A stretch of 46,027 nt of DNA from SIG710 sp045648605 (GTDB lineage: Bacteria > Bacillota > Clostridia > Oscillospirales > CAG-272): positions 1 through 46,027 of the forward strand of contig JAZROG010000063.1 of NCBI GenBank assembly GCA_045648605.1, given 5' to 3'. Shown piece after piece: positions 15,312-24,631 of the stretch; positions within the stretch are counted from its first letter, which is position 1, and the number at the start of each line of letters is the position of its first letter. Position numbers and translations under genes: made by a program. The notes beneath the pieces were generated by a model, which worked only from the letters and a program-made list of their open reading frames with translations, had not been told where the DNA came from and made no database searches.

Positions 15312-16514
15312 ATGAATGAAAAAATGCTCGGTCTCGGCTCTGCCAGATCTGTTATAAGAGAGATATTTGAATACGGAAAAATAAGAAAAGCTGAGATAGG
15401 CGAAGAAAACGTTTTCGATTTCAGCCTTGGTAACCCAAGCGTTCCCGCTCCCGACTGTGTAAAGGACACCCTCATTTCTCTGATCGAGAGCAAAGCCCCG
15501 GTTTCACTTCACGGCTACACCTCCGCACAGGGAGACGCAGCCGTCAGAGAAAAAATATCTGATTTCATAGAAAAGGAATATAATATCGGAAGCACTCCCG
15601 TATCCTCCCCGGACCTTATCTATATTACATCGGGCGCGGCGGCGGCACTGACCTCCTCACTGACAGCTATCCTCTGCGAGGGAGACGAGGTAATAGCTCT
15701 TGCACCGTTCTTCCCCGAATACAGGGTGTTTGTCGAGAGAACAGGCGCGTCCCTTGTGACAGTTCCTTGCAAAAGTGAAGATATGCGCCCCGACCTTTCT
15801 CTTATCGAAGATGCGATAACACAAAAGACCGCGGCGATTATAATAAATTCCCCAAACAACCCCACAGGCGCGGTTTATACCGAGGAAGATATTATAAAGC
15901 TTTCCGATCTTCTGAAAAAGGCATCAAAAAAGATAGGACACCCCATATACCTTATCGCGGACGAGCCATACAGAGAGCTTTATTACGGCGACAAATTTGT
16001 ACCCTATATCCCAAATTATTATGAAAATACGGTAGTTTGCTATTCCCTCAGCAAATCCCTTTCCCTCCCGGGTGAGAGGATCGGATATGTTTCCGTAAGT
16101 CCAAGATGCGAGGAAGCTGAAAAGCTTTATCTTGCGGTCTGCGGTGCGGGAAGAGCACTTGGATTTGTCTGCGCAACGAGCATTTTTCAGTTCTTGCTTG
16201 CGGAGCTTTCAGGCAAAACATCGGATATATCGGTATATAAGGAAAACAGAGATCTTCTCTGCTCCGCCCTTACCGAATACGGCTTTTCTGTTACAAAGCC
16301 CGAGGGTGCATTTTATCTTTTTCTTAAATCACCAATTCCCGACGCAAGGGAATTTTGCGAGCAAGCCAAAAAGCGCGAGCTTCTTCTGGTGCCAAGCGAC
16401 AGCTTTGGGATAGATGGTTATGCGAGAATATCATATTGCGTAAAAAAAGAACAGATAGAAAAGGCTCTGCCCGCTTTCCGTGCGCTTGCGGAGCATTACA
16501 AACGAGGTAAATAA
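15312..16514 (+). CDS. class I pyridoxal-phosphate aminotransferase (aspartate/aromatic type), first gene of the aro operon
   Basis: A 400-residue fold-type I aminotransferase. Visible are the FSLGNPSVPAP entry, GYTSAQGD, the NSPNNPTG motif that holds the cofactor, ADEPYRE with the pyridine-N-binding Asp, and the Schiff-base Lys248 in SLSKSLSLPGERIGY. The C-terminal domain has PEGAFYLF and ARISYC (substrate-carboxylate Arg). As the first gene of an operon for phenylalanine and tyrosine it most likely converts phenylpyruvate and hydroxyphenylpyruvate to the amino acids; aspartate specificity is the main alternative. GGAAGGAG site 6 bases upstream. The pheA ATG follows its stop by one base. Confidence 0.9.
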   Translation: MNEKMLGLGSARSVIREIFEYGKIRKAEIGEENVFDFSLGNPSVPAPDCVKDTLISLIESKAPVSLHGYTSAQGDAAVREKISDFIEKEYNIGSTPVSSPDLIYITSGAAAALTSSLTAILCEGDEVIALAPFFPEYRVFVERTGASLVTVPCKSEDMRPDLSLIEDAITQKTAAIIINSPNNPTGAVYTEEDIIKLSDLLKKASKKIGHPIYLIADEPYRELYYGDKFVPYIPNYYENTVVCYSLSKSLSLPGERIGYVSVSPRCEEAEKLYLAVCGAGRALGFVCATSIFQFLLAELSGKTSDISVYKENRDLLCSALTEYGFSVTKPEGAFYLFLKSPIPDAREFCEQAKKRELLLVPSDSFGIDGYARISYCVKKEQIEKALPAFRALAEHYKRGK

Positions 16515-16515
16515 A

Positions 16516-17610
16516 ATGAACGAGCTTCAAAAGGCAAGAGAGATAATAAATGAGGTAGATACCGAGATGGCAAGGCTCTTTGAGAGGAGAATGCGTGCCG
16601 CCGAGATGGTTGCCCATTATAAAAAGGAAAACGGTCTGCCTATACTCGACGCGGGCAGAGAGGACGAGATAATCAAAAAAGGCTCAATGCGAATAGAGGA
16701 CACCTCTCTTCGGGAATATTATGTAAACTTCTTAAAGGATACAATGAAGGTGTCAAAGCAGTATCAATCCCGACTTATCGAGGGCATGAGAGTTGCCTAC
16801 TGCGGTACGGAGGGTGCTTTTGCACACATTGCCACAAAAAAGATGTTCCCCACTGCAATAAGCGTTGCTTATCCCGATTTCGGAAGCGTTTATGATGCGG
16901 TTGTGGACGGTGAATGTGATGCGGCGGTGCTCCCCGTTGAAAACAGCTACAACGGCGAGGTCGGACAGGTTACAGATCTGCTCTTTTCGGGAAGCCTTTA
17001 TATAAACAGCATGCTGGAGCTTGCTGTTTCCCATGATCTTCTCGGAACAGAGGACGCAGAGCTTGCGGCTATTAAAGAGGTTGTCAGCCACCCACAAGCG
17101 CTTGCACAGTGTGCGGATTATTTAAGAGCAAATTCCCTGACCTCACATGAATTTACAAACACAGCACTTGCCGCAAAGCACGTTGCAGAAAGAAAAGATA
17201 AGACTCTTGCAGCCATCGCGAGTGAGGAAGCGGCAGAGATATTCGGACTTAAGGTGCTTGCGAGAAATATAAATGCAAGCCGAAGCAATACAACCAGATT
17301 TGCAGTTCTTTCAAGGTCCGAAAACATCCCATCATCGAAGAAAATGGACGTTTATTCCGTGCTTCTTTTCACGGTTAAGCATGAAGCGGGTTCTCTTGCA
17401 AAGGCGCTTGACATTATCGGTGCATACGGCTTCAACATGAGAACTCTCCGAAGCCGCCCCATGAAGGAGCTTCTCTGGCAATATTATTTCTATATAGAAA
17501 TCGAAGGAAATATCCACACAGCAGAAGGCAAGGAAATGCTAAGAGGACTTTCTGCCTGCTGCGACCGCCTTAAAATGGCAGGAACTTTTACAAAACAGGA
17601 GCAAAACTGA
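16516..17610 (+). CDS. pheA: bifunctional chorismate mutase / prephenate dehydratase (PheA)
   Basis: A 364-residue cytoplasmic enzyme making phenylpyruvate from chorismate. Residues 1-85 are an AroQ-type chorismate mutase (VDTEMARLFERRMRAAEMV). Residues 95-275 are prephenate dehydratase: VAYCGTEGAFAH, LPVENSYNGEV, and the catalytic NTTRF near residue 260. Residues 285-360 are an ACT domain (GSLAKALDIIGAYGFNM, then RSRP), the usual site of phenylalanine feedback inhibition. The start at 16516 has a CGAGG site; a longer frame into the previous gene is ignored. Adjacent genes abut by one base on both sides, which indicates a tight operon. Confidence 0.96.
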   Translation: MNELQKAREIINEVDTEMARLFERRMRAAEMVAHYKKENGLPILDAGREDEIIKKGSMRIEDTSLREYYVNFLKDTMKVSKQYQSRLIEGMRVAYCGTEGAFAHIATKKMFPTAISVAYPDFGSVYDAVVDGECDAAVLPVENSYNGEVGQVTDLLFSGSLYINSMLELAVSHDLLGTEDAELAAIKEVVSHPQALAQCADYLRANSLTSHEFTNTALAAKHVAERKDKTLAAIASEEAAEIFGLKVLARNINASRSNTTRFAVLSRSENIPSSKKMDVYSVLLFTVKHEAGSLAKALDIIGAYGFNMRTLRSRPMKELLWQYYFYIEIEGNIHTAEGKEMLRGLSACCDRLKMAGTFTKQEQN

Positions 17611-17611
17611 T

Positions 17612-18637
17612 ATGAAGCTTACAGTTGACCTTGCGGAAAAGGGATATGATATCATAATCGAGAGAGGGGTTCTTTCAAGAGCTGACGAAGAGCTGAAGCT
17701 CGATAGAAAGGTACTTATCGTCACCGATTCGGGAGTTCCCGCAGAATATGCCATGAAGGTTGCAAAGAAATGCAAGAGTCCTTATATCGTTACAGTCCCC
17801 GAGGGTGAGGGAAGCAAATCATTCTCTTTGCTTGAGGAGCTTTGCCGCAAAATGCTCGATGAGGAATTTACGAGAAGTGACTGTGCTGTTGCTGTCGGAG
17901 GCGGCGTTGTTGGAGACTTAACGGGGTTTGCGGCTGCTACCTTTATGCGCGGCATTGATTTTTACAATATTCCCACAACGCTTCTTTCACAGGTGGATTC
18001 CTCGGTTGGCGGTAAGGTTGCCGTCAATCTCTCGGACGTAAAAAACATAGTAGGAACATTTTATCAGCCAAAAAAGGTGCTTATCGACCCCGATGTGCTA
18101 AATACCCTTCCTCACCGTCAGATTTCTGCAGGACTTGCGGAATCACTTAAAATGGCGATAACGAGCGACAAAGAGCTTTTTGAAATTTTCAAAAGCGGAA
18201 AAGCCGAGGATGATATTGAGGAGGTAATTCGTCGTTCGCTCCTTATTAAAATCAATGTTGTTGAGCAGGATGAAAAGGAAAACGGCCTACGCAAGGTGCT
18301 TAATTTCGGTCATACACTGGGACATGGAATTGAAGGAGCATCGGGAATGAGTGAGCTTTATCATGGCGAATGCGTTGCCCTCGGAATGATACCCATGTGC
18401 TCAAATTCACTCAGAGATGACCTTATCGAGATTCTCAAATCTCTTGATTTACCCACAAAGGTAAAGGGCGATCTTGAAAAAATGCTCGCCACTGCTACCC
18501 ACGACAAAAAGAGGGATGGCGGAAGCATATCCGCAGTATTCTCTGATGCGGCGGGCAGCTTTGAATTCAAAAAAATGCCAATTGACGAGTGGAAAGACCT
18601 CATGCGTGAGCGTTTTTCACCCTACATTGAGGAGTAA
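17612..18637 (+). CDS. aroB: 3-dehydroquinate synthase
   Basis: A 341-residue enzyme for the second shikimate step, DAHP to 3-dehydroquinate, with NAD+ and a divalent metal. NAD-binding loops are VPEGEGSKS and AVGGGVVGDLTGFAAAT. The metal ligands are the Glu of SAGLAESLK (about 185) and the histidines of NFGHTLGHGIE and YHGECVALGM. Standard length. AGGAG site before the ATG, one base after the pheA stop. The next ATG (aroC) follows its stop by one base. Confidence 0.97.
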   Translation: MKLTVDLAEKGYDIIIERGVLSRADEELKLDRKVLIVTDSGVPAEYAMKVAKKCKSPYIVTVPEGEGSKSFSLLEELCRKMLDEEFTRSDCAVAVGGGVVGDLTGFAAATFMRGIDFYNIPTTLLSQVDSSVGGKVAVNLSDVKNIVGTFYQPKKVLIDPDVLNTLPHRQISAGLAESLKMAITSDKELFEIFKSGKAEDDIEEVIRRSLLIKINVVEQDEKENGLRKVLNFGHTLGHGIEGASGMSELYHGECVALGMIPMCSNSLRDDLIEILKSLDLPTKVKGDLEKMLATATHDKKRDGGSISAVFSDAAGSFEFKKMPIDEWKDLMRERFSPYIEE

Positions 18638-18638
18638 A

Positions 18639-19733
18639 ATGAAAAATACATTTGGAAACAGCATAAGCTACACCCTTTTCGGGGAGAGCCATGGCGAGGA
18701 AATAGGAATTATAATCGACGGTCTAGCACCGGGAATCGAAATTGACGAGGAATATATAAGACTTCAGCTCACGCGCAGAAGACCAAGCGGAAAAATTTCC
18801 ACTGCCCGCAAGGAAAATGATGAATATCGCATCGTCAGCGGAGTTTTTAATGGGAAAACAACAGGAACTCCCATCTGTATTCTCATTCCCAACACGAGCA
18901 AAAAGAGCGGTGATTACAGCTCCCTCGCAGTCCTTCCCCGCCCCGGTCACGCAGATTTTGCGGCAGAATGTAAATACCACGGCTTTCAGGACTATCGCGG
19001 CGGCGGTCATTTTTCGGGAAGGCTCACAGCCCCCATCGTTGCAGCGGGAGCAATAGCGCAAAATGCACTGATAAAAAAAGGAATATATATCGGAACACAT
19101 ATAAAATCCATTGCCAACCAAAGTGACCGAGAATTCTCGGAAAATGAGCTGAAAAAGGATATTATCGCCCTCTCGGAAAGCAATTTCCCCGTGCTTGAAG
19201 CTTCATCGGGCGAGAAAATGCGCGCGGAAGCGGAAAAAGCGGCTCTTGAAGGTGACAGCGTTGGCGGAATTCTCGAATGTGCGGTCATCGGCATGCCAAG
19301 CGGAGTTGGAGAGCCTTGGTTTGACAGCATGGAAAGCATGCTATCCCATGCGCTGTTCTCAATCCCCGCAGTCAAGGGTGTTGAATTTGGCGCAGGCTTT
19401 GGCTTTGCTTCAAAAAAAGGCAGCGAAGCAAATGACGCATTTACCACCGATGGCGAAAACGTATATACAAAAACCAATAACAATGGCGGCATAAACGGCG
19501 GTATCACAAACGGAATGCCTATAATCTTCCGCCTTGCAATAAAGCCTACACCATCCATCTTCAAGGAACAGGAAACTGTAAATCTTGATACTATGGAAAA
19601 TTCAAGGCTCAAGATCGAGGGCAGACACGACCCTTGCATCGTTCACAGAGCGGCACCCGTTGTTGATGCCATCACCGCAATGGTGCTCTGCGATATGCTT
19701 ACGGGAAGATTCGGAACAGATTTTCTTTTATAA
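18639..19733 (+). CDS. aroC: chorismate synthase
   Basis: A 364-residue enzyme for the last shikimate step, EPSP to chorismate, using reduced FMN. The signatures are GESHGEEIGIIIDG near the N-terminus with the catalytic His, RRPSGKISTARKE, RPGHADFAAECKY, YRGGGHFSGRLTA, and the C-terminal GRHDPCIVHRAAPVVDA with the second catalytic His region. The start at 18639 uses GGAG inside the end of aroB; a longer upstream frame is a chance extension. Confidence 0.97.
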   Translation: MKNTFGNSISYTLFGESHGEEIGIIIDGLAPGIEIDEEYIRLQLTRRRPSGKISTARKENDEYRIVSGVFNGKTTGTPICILIPNTSKKSGDYSSLAVLPRPGHADFAAECKYHGFQDYRGGGHFSGRLTAPIVAAGAIAQNALIKKGIYIGTHIKSIANQSDREFSENELKKDIIALSESNFPVLEASSGEKMRAEAEKAALEGDSVGGILECAVIGMPSGVGEPWFDSMESMLSHALFSIPAVKGVEFGAGFGFASKKGSEANDAFTTDGENVYTKTNNNGGINGGITNGMPIIFRLAIKPTPSIFKEQETVNLDTMENSRLKIEGRHDPCIVHRAAPVVDAITAMVLCDMLTGRFGTDFLL

Positions 19734-19742
19734 GAGGTAAAA

Positions 19743-20984
19743 ATGAAATACGGATGTATCGGCGAGCATCTCGGACATTCCTTCTCAAAGGAGATACATA
19801 ATGCCCTTGCTCCCTATGAATATGAAATATGCGAGGTTGAGCGCACAGCACTTGACAGCTTTATGGAAAGGCATGATTTTGCTGCCATAAATGTCACCAT
19901 TCCTTATAAAGAAATGGTCATCCCGCATCTTTATTATGTTTCGGACACCGCAAAAGATATCGGCGCGGTAAACACCATTGTAAATCGTGACGGAAGGCTT
20001 TACGGCTACAATACCGACCACTATGGAATGAGTGCCTTGATACGCAGAATGAGGCTTGACCTTTCGAAAAAAAAGGTTGCTGTTCTCGGCACGGGCGGAA
20101 CAAGCAAGACCGCATTTGCGGTTGCCAAAGACATGGGAGCTTGTGATGTAATAAAGGTCAGCCGCCACGGAAAAGACGGCGCTTGTACTTACGAGGAGCT
20201 TTACGAAAAGCACAGTGACACCGAAATAATTATCAATACTACCCCCTGCGGAATGTTTCCTCATCCTCATGAGATGCCCATCGACCTTGACAGGCTTCCG
20301 TGTGTGATCGGAGTAGTCGATGCTGTTTATAATCCCCTACGCACGCTTCTTGTAAGCGAGGCACGAAGGAGAGGAATAAAAGCCGAGAGCGGTCTTTATA
20401 TGCTGGTGGCACAGGCTGTAAGGGCATCCGAGATCTTCCTTGACACAAAATATTCGGAGGAAGACACAGAAAGAGTCTATAAAAAGGTTCTCTCGGATAA
20501 GGAAAACATAGTCCTTTGCGGAATGCCGGGAAGCGGGAAAAGCACAGTTGGCTCAATTCTCGCAAAAACTCTTGATAGACCCTTTTTCGATACCGATGAT
20601 CTCATTATAGAGCATACAGGTAAGGAAATTTCCGATATTTTTGCAGAGCATGGTGAAAGCGTCTTCAGAGATATGGAAGAAGAAATAATCAAGGAAAAGG
20701 TTCTTTCGCTCAGCGGTGCTGTCATTGCCACAGGCGGCGGCGCAATTTTAAGAGAGAACAATGTAAGAGCCTTAAAGCAAAACGGAAAGCTCTTTTTCCT
20801 TGACAGACCGCTGAGTGACCTCATTCCAACCGAGGACAGACCTCTTGCAAGCACGGTGGAAGCCATAAGGAAGCGTTATGAGGAGAGATATGAGCTTTAC
20901 AAAAGCGTCAGCGATATCCGAAAAGACTGCAAAAAAGCACCATCCGAGATCGCAGAAGAGATAATTAAGGAGCATACAAAATGA
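19743..20984 (+). CDS. fused shikimate dehydrogenase - shikimate kinase (AroE-AroK)
   Basis: A 413-residue fusion. Residues 1-245 are shikimate dehydrogenase: substrate serines in GHSFSKEIHN, catalytic Lys in VTIPYKEM, NTD in GYNTDHYG, and an NADP loop LGTGGTSKTA. Residues 255-413 are shikimate kinase: Walker A GMPGSGKST, acidic FFDTDDLI, RDMEEE, ATGGGAIL, and the lid EDRPLAS. The linker is about ten residues. It catalyses dehydroshikimate to shikimate to shikimate-3-phosphate. Neither domain seems truncated. The fusion occurs in some clostridia, but the usual state is two genes. AGAGG site; ATGA overlap with aroQ. Confidence 0.95.
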   Translation: MKYGCIGEHLGHSFSKEIHNALAPYEYEICEVERTALDSFMERHDFAAINVTIPYKEMVIPHLYYVSDTAKDIGAVNTIVNRDGRLYGYNTDHYGMSALIRRMRLDLSKKKVAVLGTGGTSKTAFAVAKDMGACDVIKVSRHGKDGACTYEELYEKHSDTEIIINTTPCGMFPHPHEMPIDLDRLPCVIGVVDAVYNPLRTLLVSEARRRGIKAESGLYMLVAQAVRASEIFLDTKYSEEDTERVYKKVLSDKENIVLCGMPGSGKSTVGSILAKTLDRPFFDTDDLIIEHTGKEISDIFAEHGESVFRDMEEEIIKEKVLSLSGAVIATGGGAILRENNVRALKQNGKLFFLDRPLSDLIPTEDRPLASTVEAIRKRYEERYELYKSVSDIRKDCKKAPSEIAEEIIKEHTK

Positions 20985-21427
20985 AATTTTACATAATAAA
21001 CGGTCCAAATCTCAATATGCTCGGCATAAGAGAGCCTGACCATTACGGAAAAACCACATATTCCGATCTTTGCACCATGATAAAAGATCATTGCAAGGAA
21101 AAGGATATCGAGGCTGTTTTTTATCAGTCAAATCACGAGGGTGACCTTGTTGATAAAATACAGGAGGCGTATTTTGAGGGTGCTGACGGCATCGTTATAA
21201 ACCCCGGCGCATATACCCACACCAGCATCGCACTGCTTGATGCGGTAAAATCAACATCTCTCCCGACCGTTGAGATACATATTTCGGCAGTTGAAACGAG
21301 AGAAGCCTTCAGGCAGATAAGCTTCATAAGAGAAGCCTGTATAGAGACCATAACAGGCGAGGGAGTCATGGGTTATCTCCATGCCATCGACGATCTTTCA
21401 GCCTATCTCCGAAAGGAGATTGAATAA
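20981..21427 (+). CDS. aroQ: type II 3-dehydroquinate dehydratase
   Basis: A 148-residue dodecamer-forming enzyme that dehydrates 3-dehydroquinate to 3-dehydroshikimate. INGPNLNMLGIREPDHYG contains the catalytic Arg and Tyr; NPGAYTHTS has the Asn and substrate loop; VEIHISAVETREAFR has the catalytic His. Most bacteria have HISNxxxRE in this place; here Ala replaces Asn, a mild change. Starts by ATGA overlap with aroEK and shares the last base of its stop with the aroA start. Confidence 0.96.
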   Translation: MKFYIINGPNLNMLGIREPDHYGKTTYSDLCTMIKDHCKEKDIEAVFYQSNHEGDLVDKIQEAYFEGADGIVINPGAYTHTSIALLDAVKSTSLPTVEIHISAVETREAFRQISFIREACIETITGEGVMGYLHAIDDLSAYLRKEIE

Positions 21428-22650
21428 TGAAGGTTGTAATCACACAGTCAACGGCAAACGGAATCGTAAACGCCCCGCCGTCAAAGAGTCTTGCCCACAG
21501 ACTTCTCATCTGCGCGGGAATGTGCGAAGGTGAAAGCATAGTTCACGGCATTTCGGAGAGTGAGGATGTTTCCGCAACCCTCGATTGCCTCTCGGCAATG
21601 GGCGCAAAATACGAAAGAATAGACGGCGGAGATACCATAAGGATAAAGGGCGTTGATTTCACAAAAGCCGCCCCCGAAACCGCCCTTAACTGCCGCGAAA
21701 GCGGAAGTACAATAAGATTTTTCATCCCCCCTGCCCTCCTTTCGGGAAGCACGGTAATGTTTCGCGGAAGCGAAACGCTAATGAAGCGCCCCATGGATGT
21801 CTATAAAAAGATTTGTGACGATGGAAAAATGCTTTTTATCCAGGACGGCAACAGCATTGTCACAAAAGGCAAGCTCACATCGGGAAATTATACCGTTGTG
21901 GGTAATATCAGCAGTCAATTTATAAGCGGTCTGCTCTTTGCTCTTCCAATGTGCGAGGGCAACAGCACGGTCAATATCATCCCCCCCATCGAGAGCCGTT
22001 CATATATTGAGCTTACCCTCTCCGCTCTTGCAACATTCGGTGTAAAAGCGGAATGGAAGGATGAGCATACCCTCTTTATCGAAGGCTCGCAGAGATATAA
22101 AGCATGCGAGGCGACCGTTGAGGGCGATTATTCCAATGCAGCATTTCTCGATGCCTTCAATCTCCTTGGCGGAAAAGTAAAGACCGAGGGACTCTCCCAT
22201 AACAGCATACAGGGCGATAGCATCTATCCCAGATATTTTGATATGATAGCAAAAGGCTCTCCGTCAATACACATTGGGGATTGCCCTGATCTTGGACCAA
22301 TTATGTTCGCCCTCTCTGCGGCAAAATACGGCGGGATCTTCAGCGGAACGCGCCGTCTAAAAATAAAGGAATCGGACAGAGCAAGCGCCATGGCAGAGGA
22401 GCTTCGAAAATTCGGAGTTTCGGTTACGGTAAATGAGGACAGCGTCGTTATATACCCCGCAGAATTTCACAAGCCCACAGAGCCTCTTATGGGACATAAT
22501 GACCACAGAATAGTGATGTCTCTTGCAGTTCTTCTCACACTCACAGGCGGTGAAATCGAGGGTGCAGAGGCTGTGACAAAAAGCTTCCCCGATTTTTTCA
22601 CAAAAATATCCTCACTCGGAATAGGAGTAAATGAAATTGACACTCAATAA
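21427..22650 (+). CDS. aroA: 5-enolpyruvylshikimate-3-phosphate synthase
   Basis: A 407-residue enzyme joining shikimate-3-phosphate and PEP. Visible are APPSKSLAHR (S3P Lys), LNCRESGSTIRFF (PEP/S3P region in place of the common NAGTA), RGSETLMKRPM, SSQFISGLLFALP, GDCPDLGPIMFALSAA with the catalytic Asp, RLKIKESDRA and GHNDHRIVMSL. The Leu-Asn-Cys-Arg-Glu-Ser-Gly-Ser loop indicates a class II-like enzyme as in many Firmicutes. It overlaps tyrA by 20 bases. Confidence 0.96.
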   Translation: MKVVITQSTANGIVNAPPSKSLAHRLLICAGMCEGESIVHGISESEDVSATLDCLSAMGAKYERIDGGDTIRIKGVDFTKAAPETALNCRESGSTIRFFIPPALLSGSTVMFRGSETLMKRPMDVYKKICDDGKMLFIQDGNSIVTKGKLTSGNYTVVGNISSQFISGLLFALPMCEGNSTVNIIPPIESRSYIELTLSALATFGVKAEWKDEHTLFIEGSQRYKACEATVEGDYSNAAFLDAFNLLGGKVKTEGLSHNSIQGDSIYPRYFDMIAKGSPSIHIGDCPDLGPIMFALSAAKYGGIFSGTRRLKIKESDRASAMAEELRKFGVSVTVNEDSVVIYPAEFHKPTEPLMGHNDHRIVMSLAVLLTLTGGEIEGAEAVTKSFPDFFTKISSLGIGVNEIDTQ

Positions 22651-23503
22651 AGATACTAAAATACTCATAGTCGGTCTCGGTGTTATCGGAGGCGGCTATG
22701 CAAAGGCTCTTTCAAAGAAGGGCTACAAGGTTAAATGTATTACGAGAAAGCAGTCGGATATCGACTATGCTCTCCAAAACAAAATGGTCATCGGCGGAAG
22801 TCCCTTTCCCGATCCCGCTCTGATAAGCGAAGCAGACCTTATCATTGTTGCACTCTACCCGCAGGCATTTATCGATTGGGTAAAGGAATATCAGGTACAT
22901 ATGAAGCCGGGCGCGCTCCTAAATGATGTTACGGGCGTTAAGGGCGGAATCGTAAATGAGGTACAGAGCTTCCTCAGAGACGATGTGGAATTTATTGCTG
23001 CGCACCCCATGGCAGGTAGAGAGCGAAGCGGAATCGAATTCAGCGACGATATGGTATTCCGCGGAGCGAACTTCATCGTTACTCCCACAAAAAATAACAC
23101 AAAGGAAGCCATCGAGCTTTGCAAGGAGCTTGGAGCGGAGCTTGGCTTTGCAAAAATCAGCGAGCTTTCCCCCGAGGAACACGACGCTATGATAGCATTC
23201 CTTTCACAGCTTACCCACGTTATCGCCGTAACCCTTATGACGAGTAACACAAAGGACGGACTTGAAAAATATACAGGTGACTCCTTCCGCGACCTTACTC
23301 GAATTGCAAAAATCAACGACCGAATGTGGTCAGAGCTTTTCCTTTGCAACAAGGAAGCACTTCTCTCTCAGATGGATGCCTTCGCTAAGGAATTTGAACT
23401 TTTCAGAAATATGCTTTCCGAGGGTGACGAGGAAGGTATGAGAGAAAAAATGCGTCTTTCAACGGCGCGCCGCGGACTTTTTGATAAGCCCGCCCAAAAC
23501 TAA
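22631..23503 (+). CDS. tyrA: prephenate dehydrogenase
   Basis: A 290-residue NAD(P)-dependent enzyme that converts prephenate to 4-hydroxyphenylpyruvate. Rossmann loop IVGLGVIGGGYAKAL (13-27). Catalytic and substrate residues are in AAHPMAGRERSGIEF and in SQLTHVIAV. It has no C-terminal ACT domain, so tyrosine feedback is not obvious. The start ATG lies inside the last codons of aroA with a GGAG site, which couples translation. Confidence 0.94.
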   Translation: MKLTLNKDTKILIVGLGVIGGGYAKALSKKGYKVKCITRKQSDIDYALQNKMVIGGSPFPDPALISEADLIIVALYPQAFIDWVKEYQVHMKPGALLNDVTGVKGGIVNEVQSFLRDDVEFIAAHPMAGRERSGIEFSDDMVFRGANFIVTPTKNNTKEAIELCKELGAELGFAKISELSPEEHDAMIAFLSQLTHVIAVTLMTSNTKDGLEKYTGDSFRDLTRIAKINDRMWSELFLCNKEALLSQMDAFAKEFELFRNMLSEGDEEGMREKMRLSTARRGLFDKPAQN

Positions 23504-23535
23504 AAAAGAAAACAAAGAAAGCAGGTATATAAGCC

Positions 23536-24567
23536 ATGAATATGAAATTTTACAGAAAATTACCCATTCCAAAGGAGATAAAGGAGCAGTTTCCCGTTTC
23601 AAAAGAGCTTTCGGAGCTTAGAGATAAATGCGTTGACGATATGAAGGACATTTTTGCGGGAAGAAGCGACCGTTTCCTTCTCATAATCGGTCCTTGCTCT
23701 GCAGATAAAGAGGATTCTGTTATCGAATATATCTCGCGCCTCAGAACTGTTCAGGACAAGGTTGCAGATAAGATAATGATAGTTCCGAGAATATACACAA
23801 ATAAACCAAGAACCACAGGCGATGGCTATAAGGGAATGCTTCATCAGCCCGACCCCTCCGCTGCACCCGATATTCTCAAAGGTCTTATCTCCATAAGAAA
23901 GCTTCATATGCGCGCTCTTTCCGAAACAGGCTTTGCTTGCGCTGATGAAATGCTCTACCCCGAAAATCACCGTTATCTCTCGGACGTTTTAGGTTACAGC
24001 GCAATCGGAGCACGCTCTGTTGAAAATCAGCAGCACAGACTTACCGCCAGCGGTCTTGATATTCCCGTGGGCATGAAGAATCCCACCGCAGGAGACCTTT
24101 CGGTTATGATGAATTCCATCACCGCCGCACAGCATTCCCATGTTTTCCTTTACAGAGGATGGGAGGTTGAGAGTCAGGGCAACCCCTATGCACACGCTAT
24201 CCTCCGCGGATATGTGAATGACCACGGTCAGTCTCTGCCAAACTACCATTATGAGGATCTTATCAAGCTCAGCGATATATATGCAAAGAGCGGACTTGCG
24301 AATCCCGCAGTTATAGTCGATACGAACCATGCAAATTCGGGCAAAAAATACGATCAGCAGCCCAGAATCGCAAAGGAGATCCTCCATAGCTGCCGCCATT
24401 CAGAGGACGTTAAGAAGCTTGTTAAGGGCCTTATGATAGAAAGCTATCTTGAGGACGGTTGCCAGAAGATCGGCGAAAATGAGGTTTGGGGCAAGTCAAT
24501 AACCGACCCATGTCTTGGCTGGGAAAAGACCGAAAAGCTCATCTACGATCTTGCAGAGCTGCTTTAA
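23536..24567 (+). CDS. aroF: class I DAHP synthase (3-deoxy-7-phosphoheptulonate synthase)
   Basis: A 343-residue enzyme joining PEP and erythrose 4-phosphate, the entry to the shikimate pathway, placed at the end of its operon. Type I-alpha signatures: LLIIGPCSADKEDSV, PRIYTNKPRTTGDGYKG, GARSVENQQHR, PVGMKNPTAGD, DTNHANSGKKYDQQ and GLMIESYLEDG. It resembles the E. coli AroF/G/H class in length and has no ACT or chorismate mutase domain; feedback would be through the N-terminal arm. The symbol is by class, and aroG or aroH would be equally fair. A 32-base gap separates it from tyrA. Terminator 16 bases after its stop. Confidence 0.94.
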   Translation: MNMKFYRKLPIPKEIKEQFPVSKELSELRDKCVDDMKDIFAGRSDRFLLIIGPCSADKEDSVIEYISRLRTVQDKVADKIMIVPRIYTNKPRTTGDGYKGMLHQPDPSAAPDILKGLISIRKLHMRALSETGFACADEMLYPENHRYLSDVLGYSAIGARSVENQQHRLTASGLDIPVGMKNPTAGDLSVMMNSITAAQHSHVFLYRGWEVESQGNPYAHAILRGYVNDHGQSLPNYHYEDLIKLSDIYAKSGLANPAVIVDTNHANSGKKYDQQPRIAKEILHSCRHSEDVKKLVKGLMIESYLEDGCQKIGENEVWGKSITDPCLGWEKTEKLIYDLAELL

Positions 24568-24582
24568 ATATTTATAAAAATG

Positions 24583-24623
24583 ATGGGTTAAGCCATGCTC
24601 GGCTTAACCCATTATTTTTGGTT
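24583..24623 (+). terminator. intrinsic terminator of the aro operon
   Basis: 12-bp stem (ATGGGTTAAGCC and complement), 6-base loop, then TATTTTTGG. Confidence 0.88.
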
Positions 24624-24631
24624 CTTCAAAC

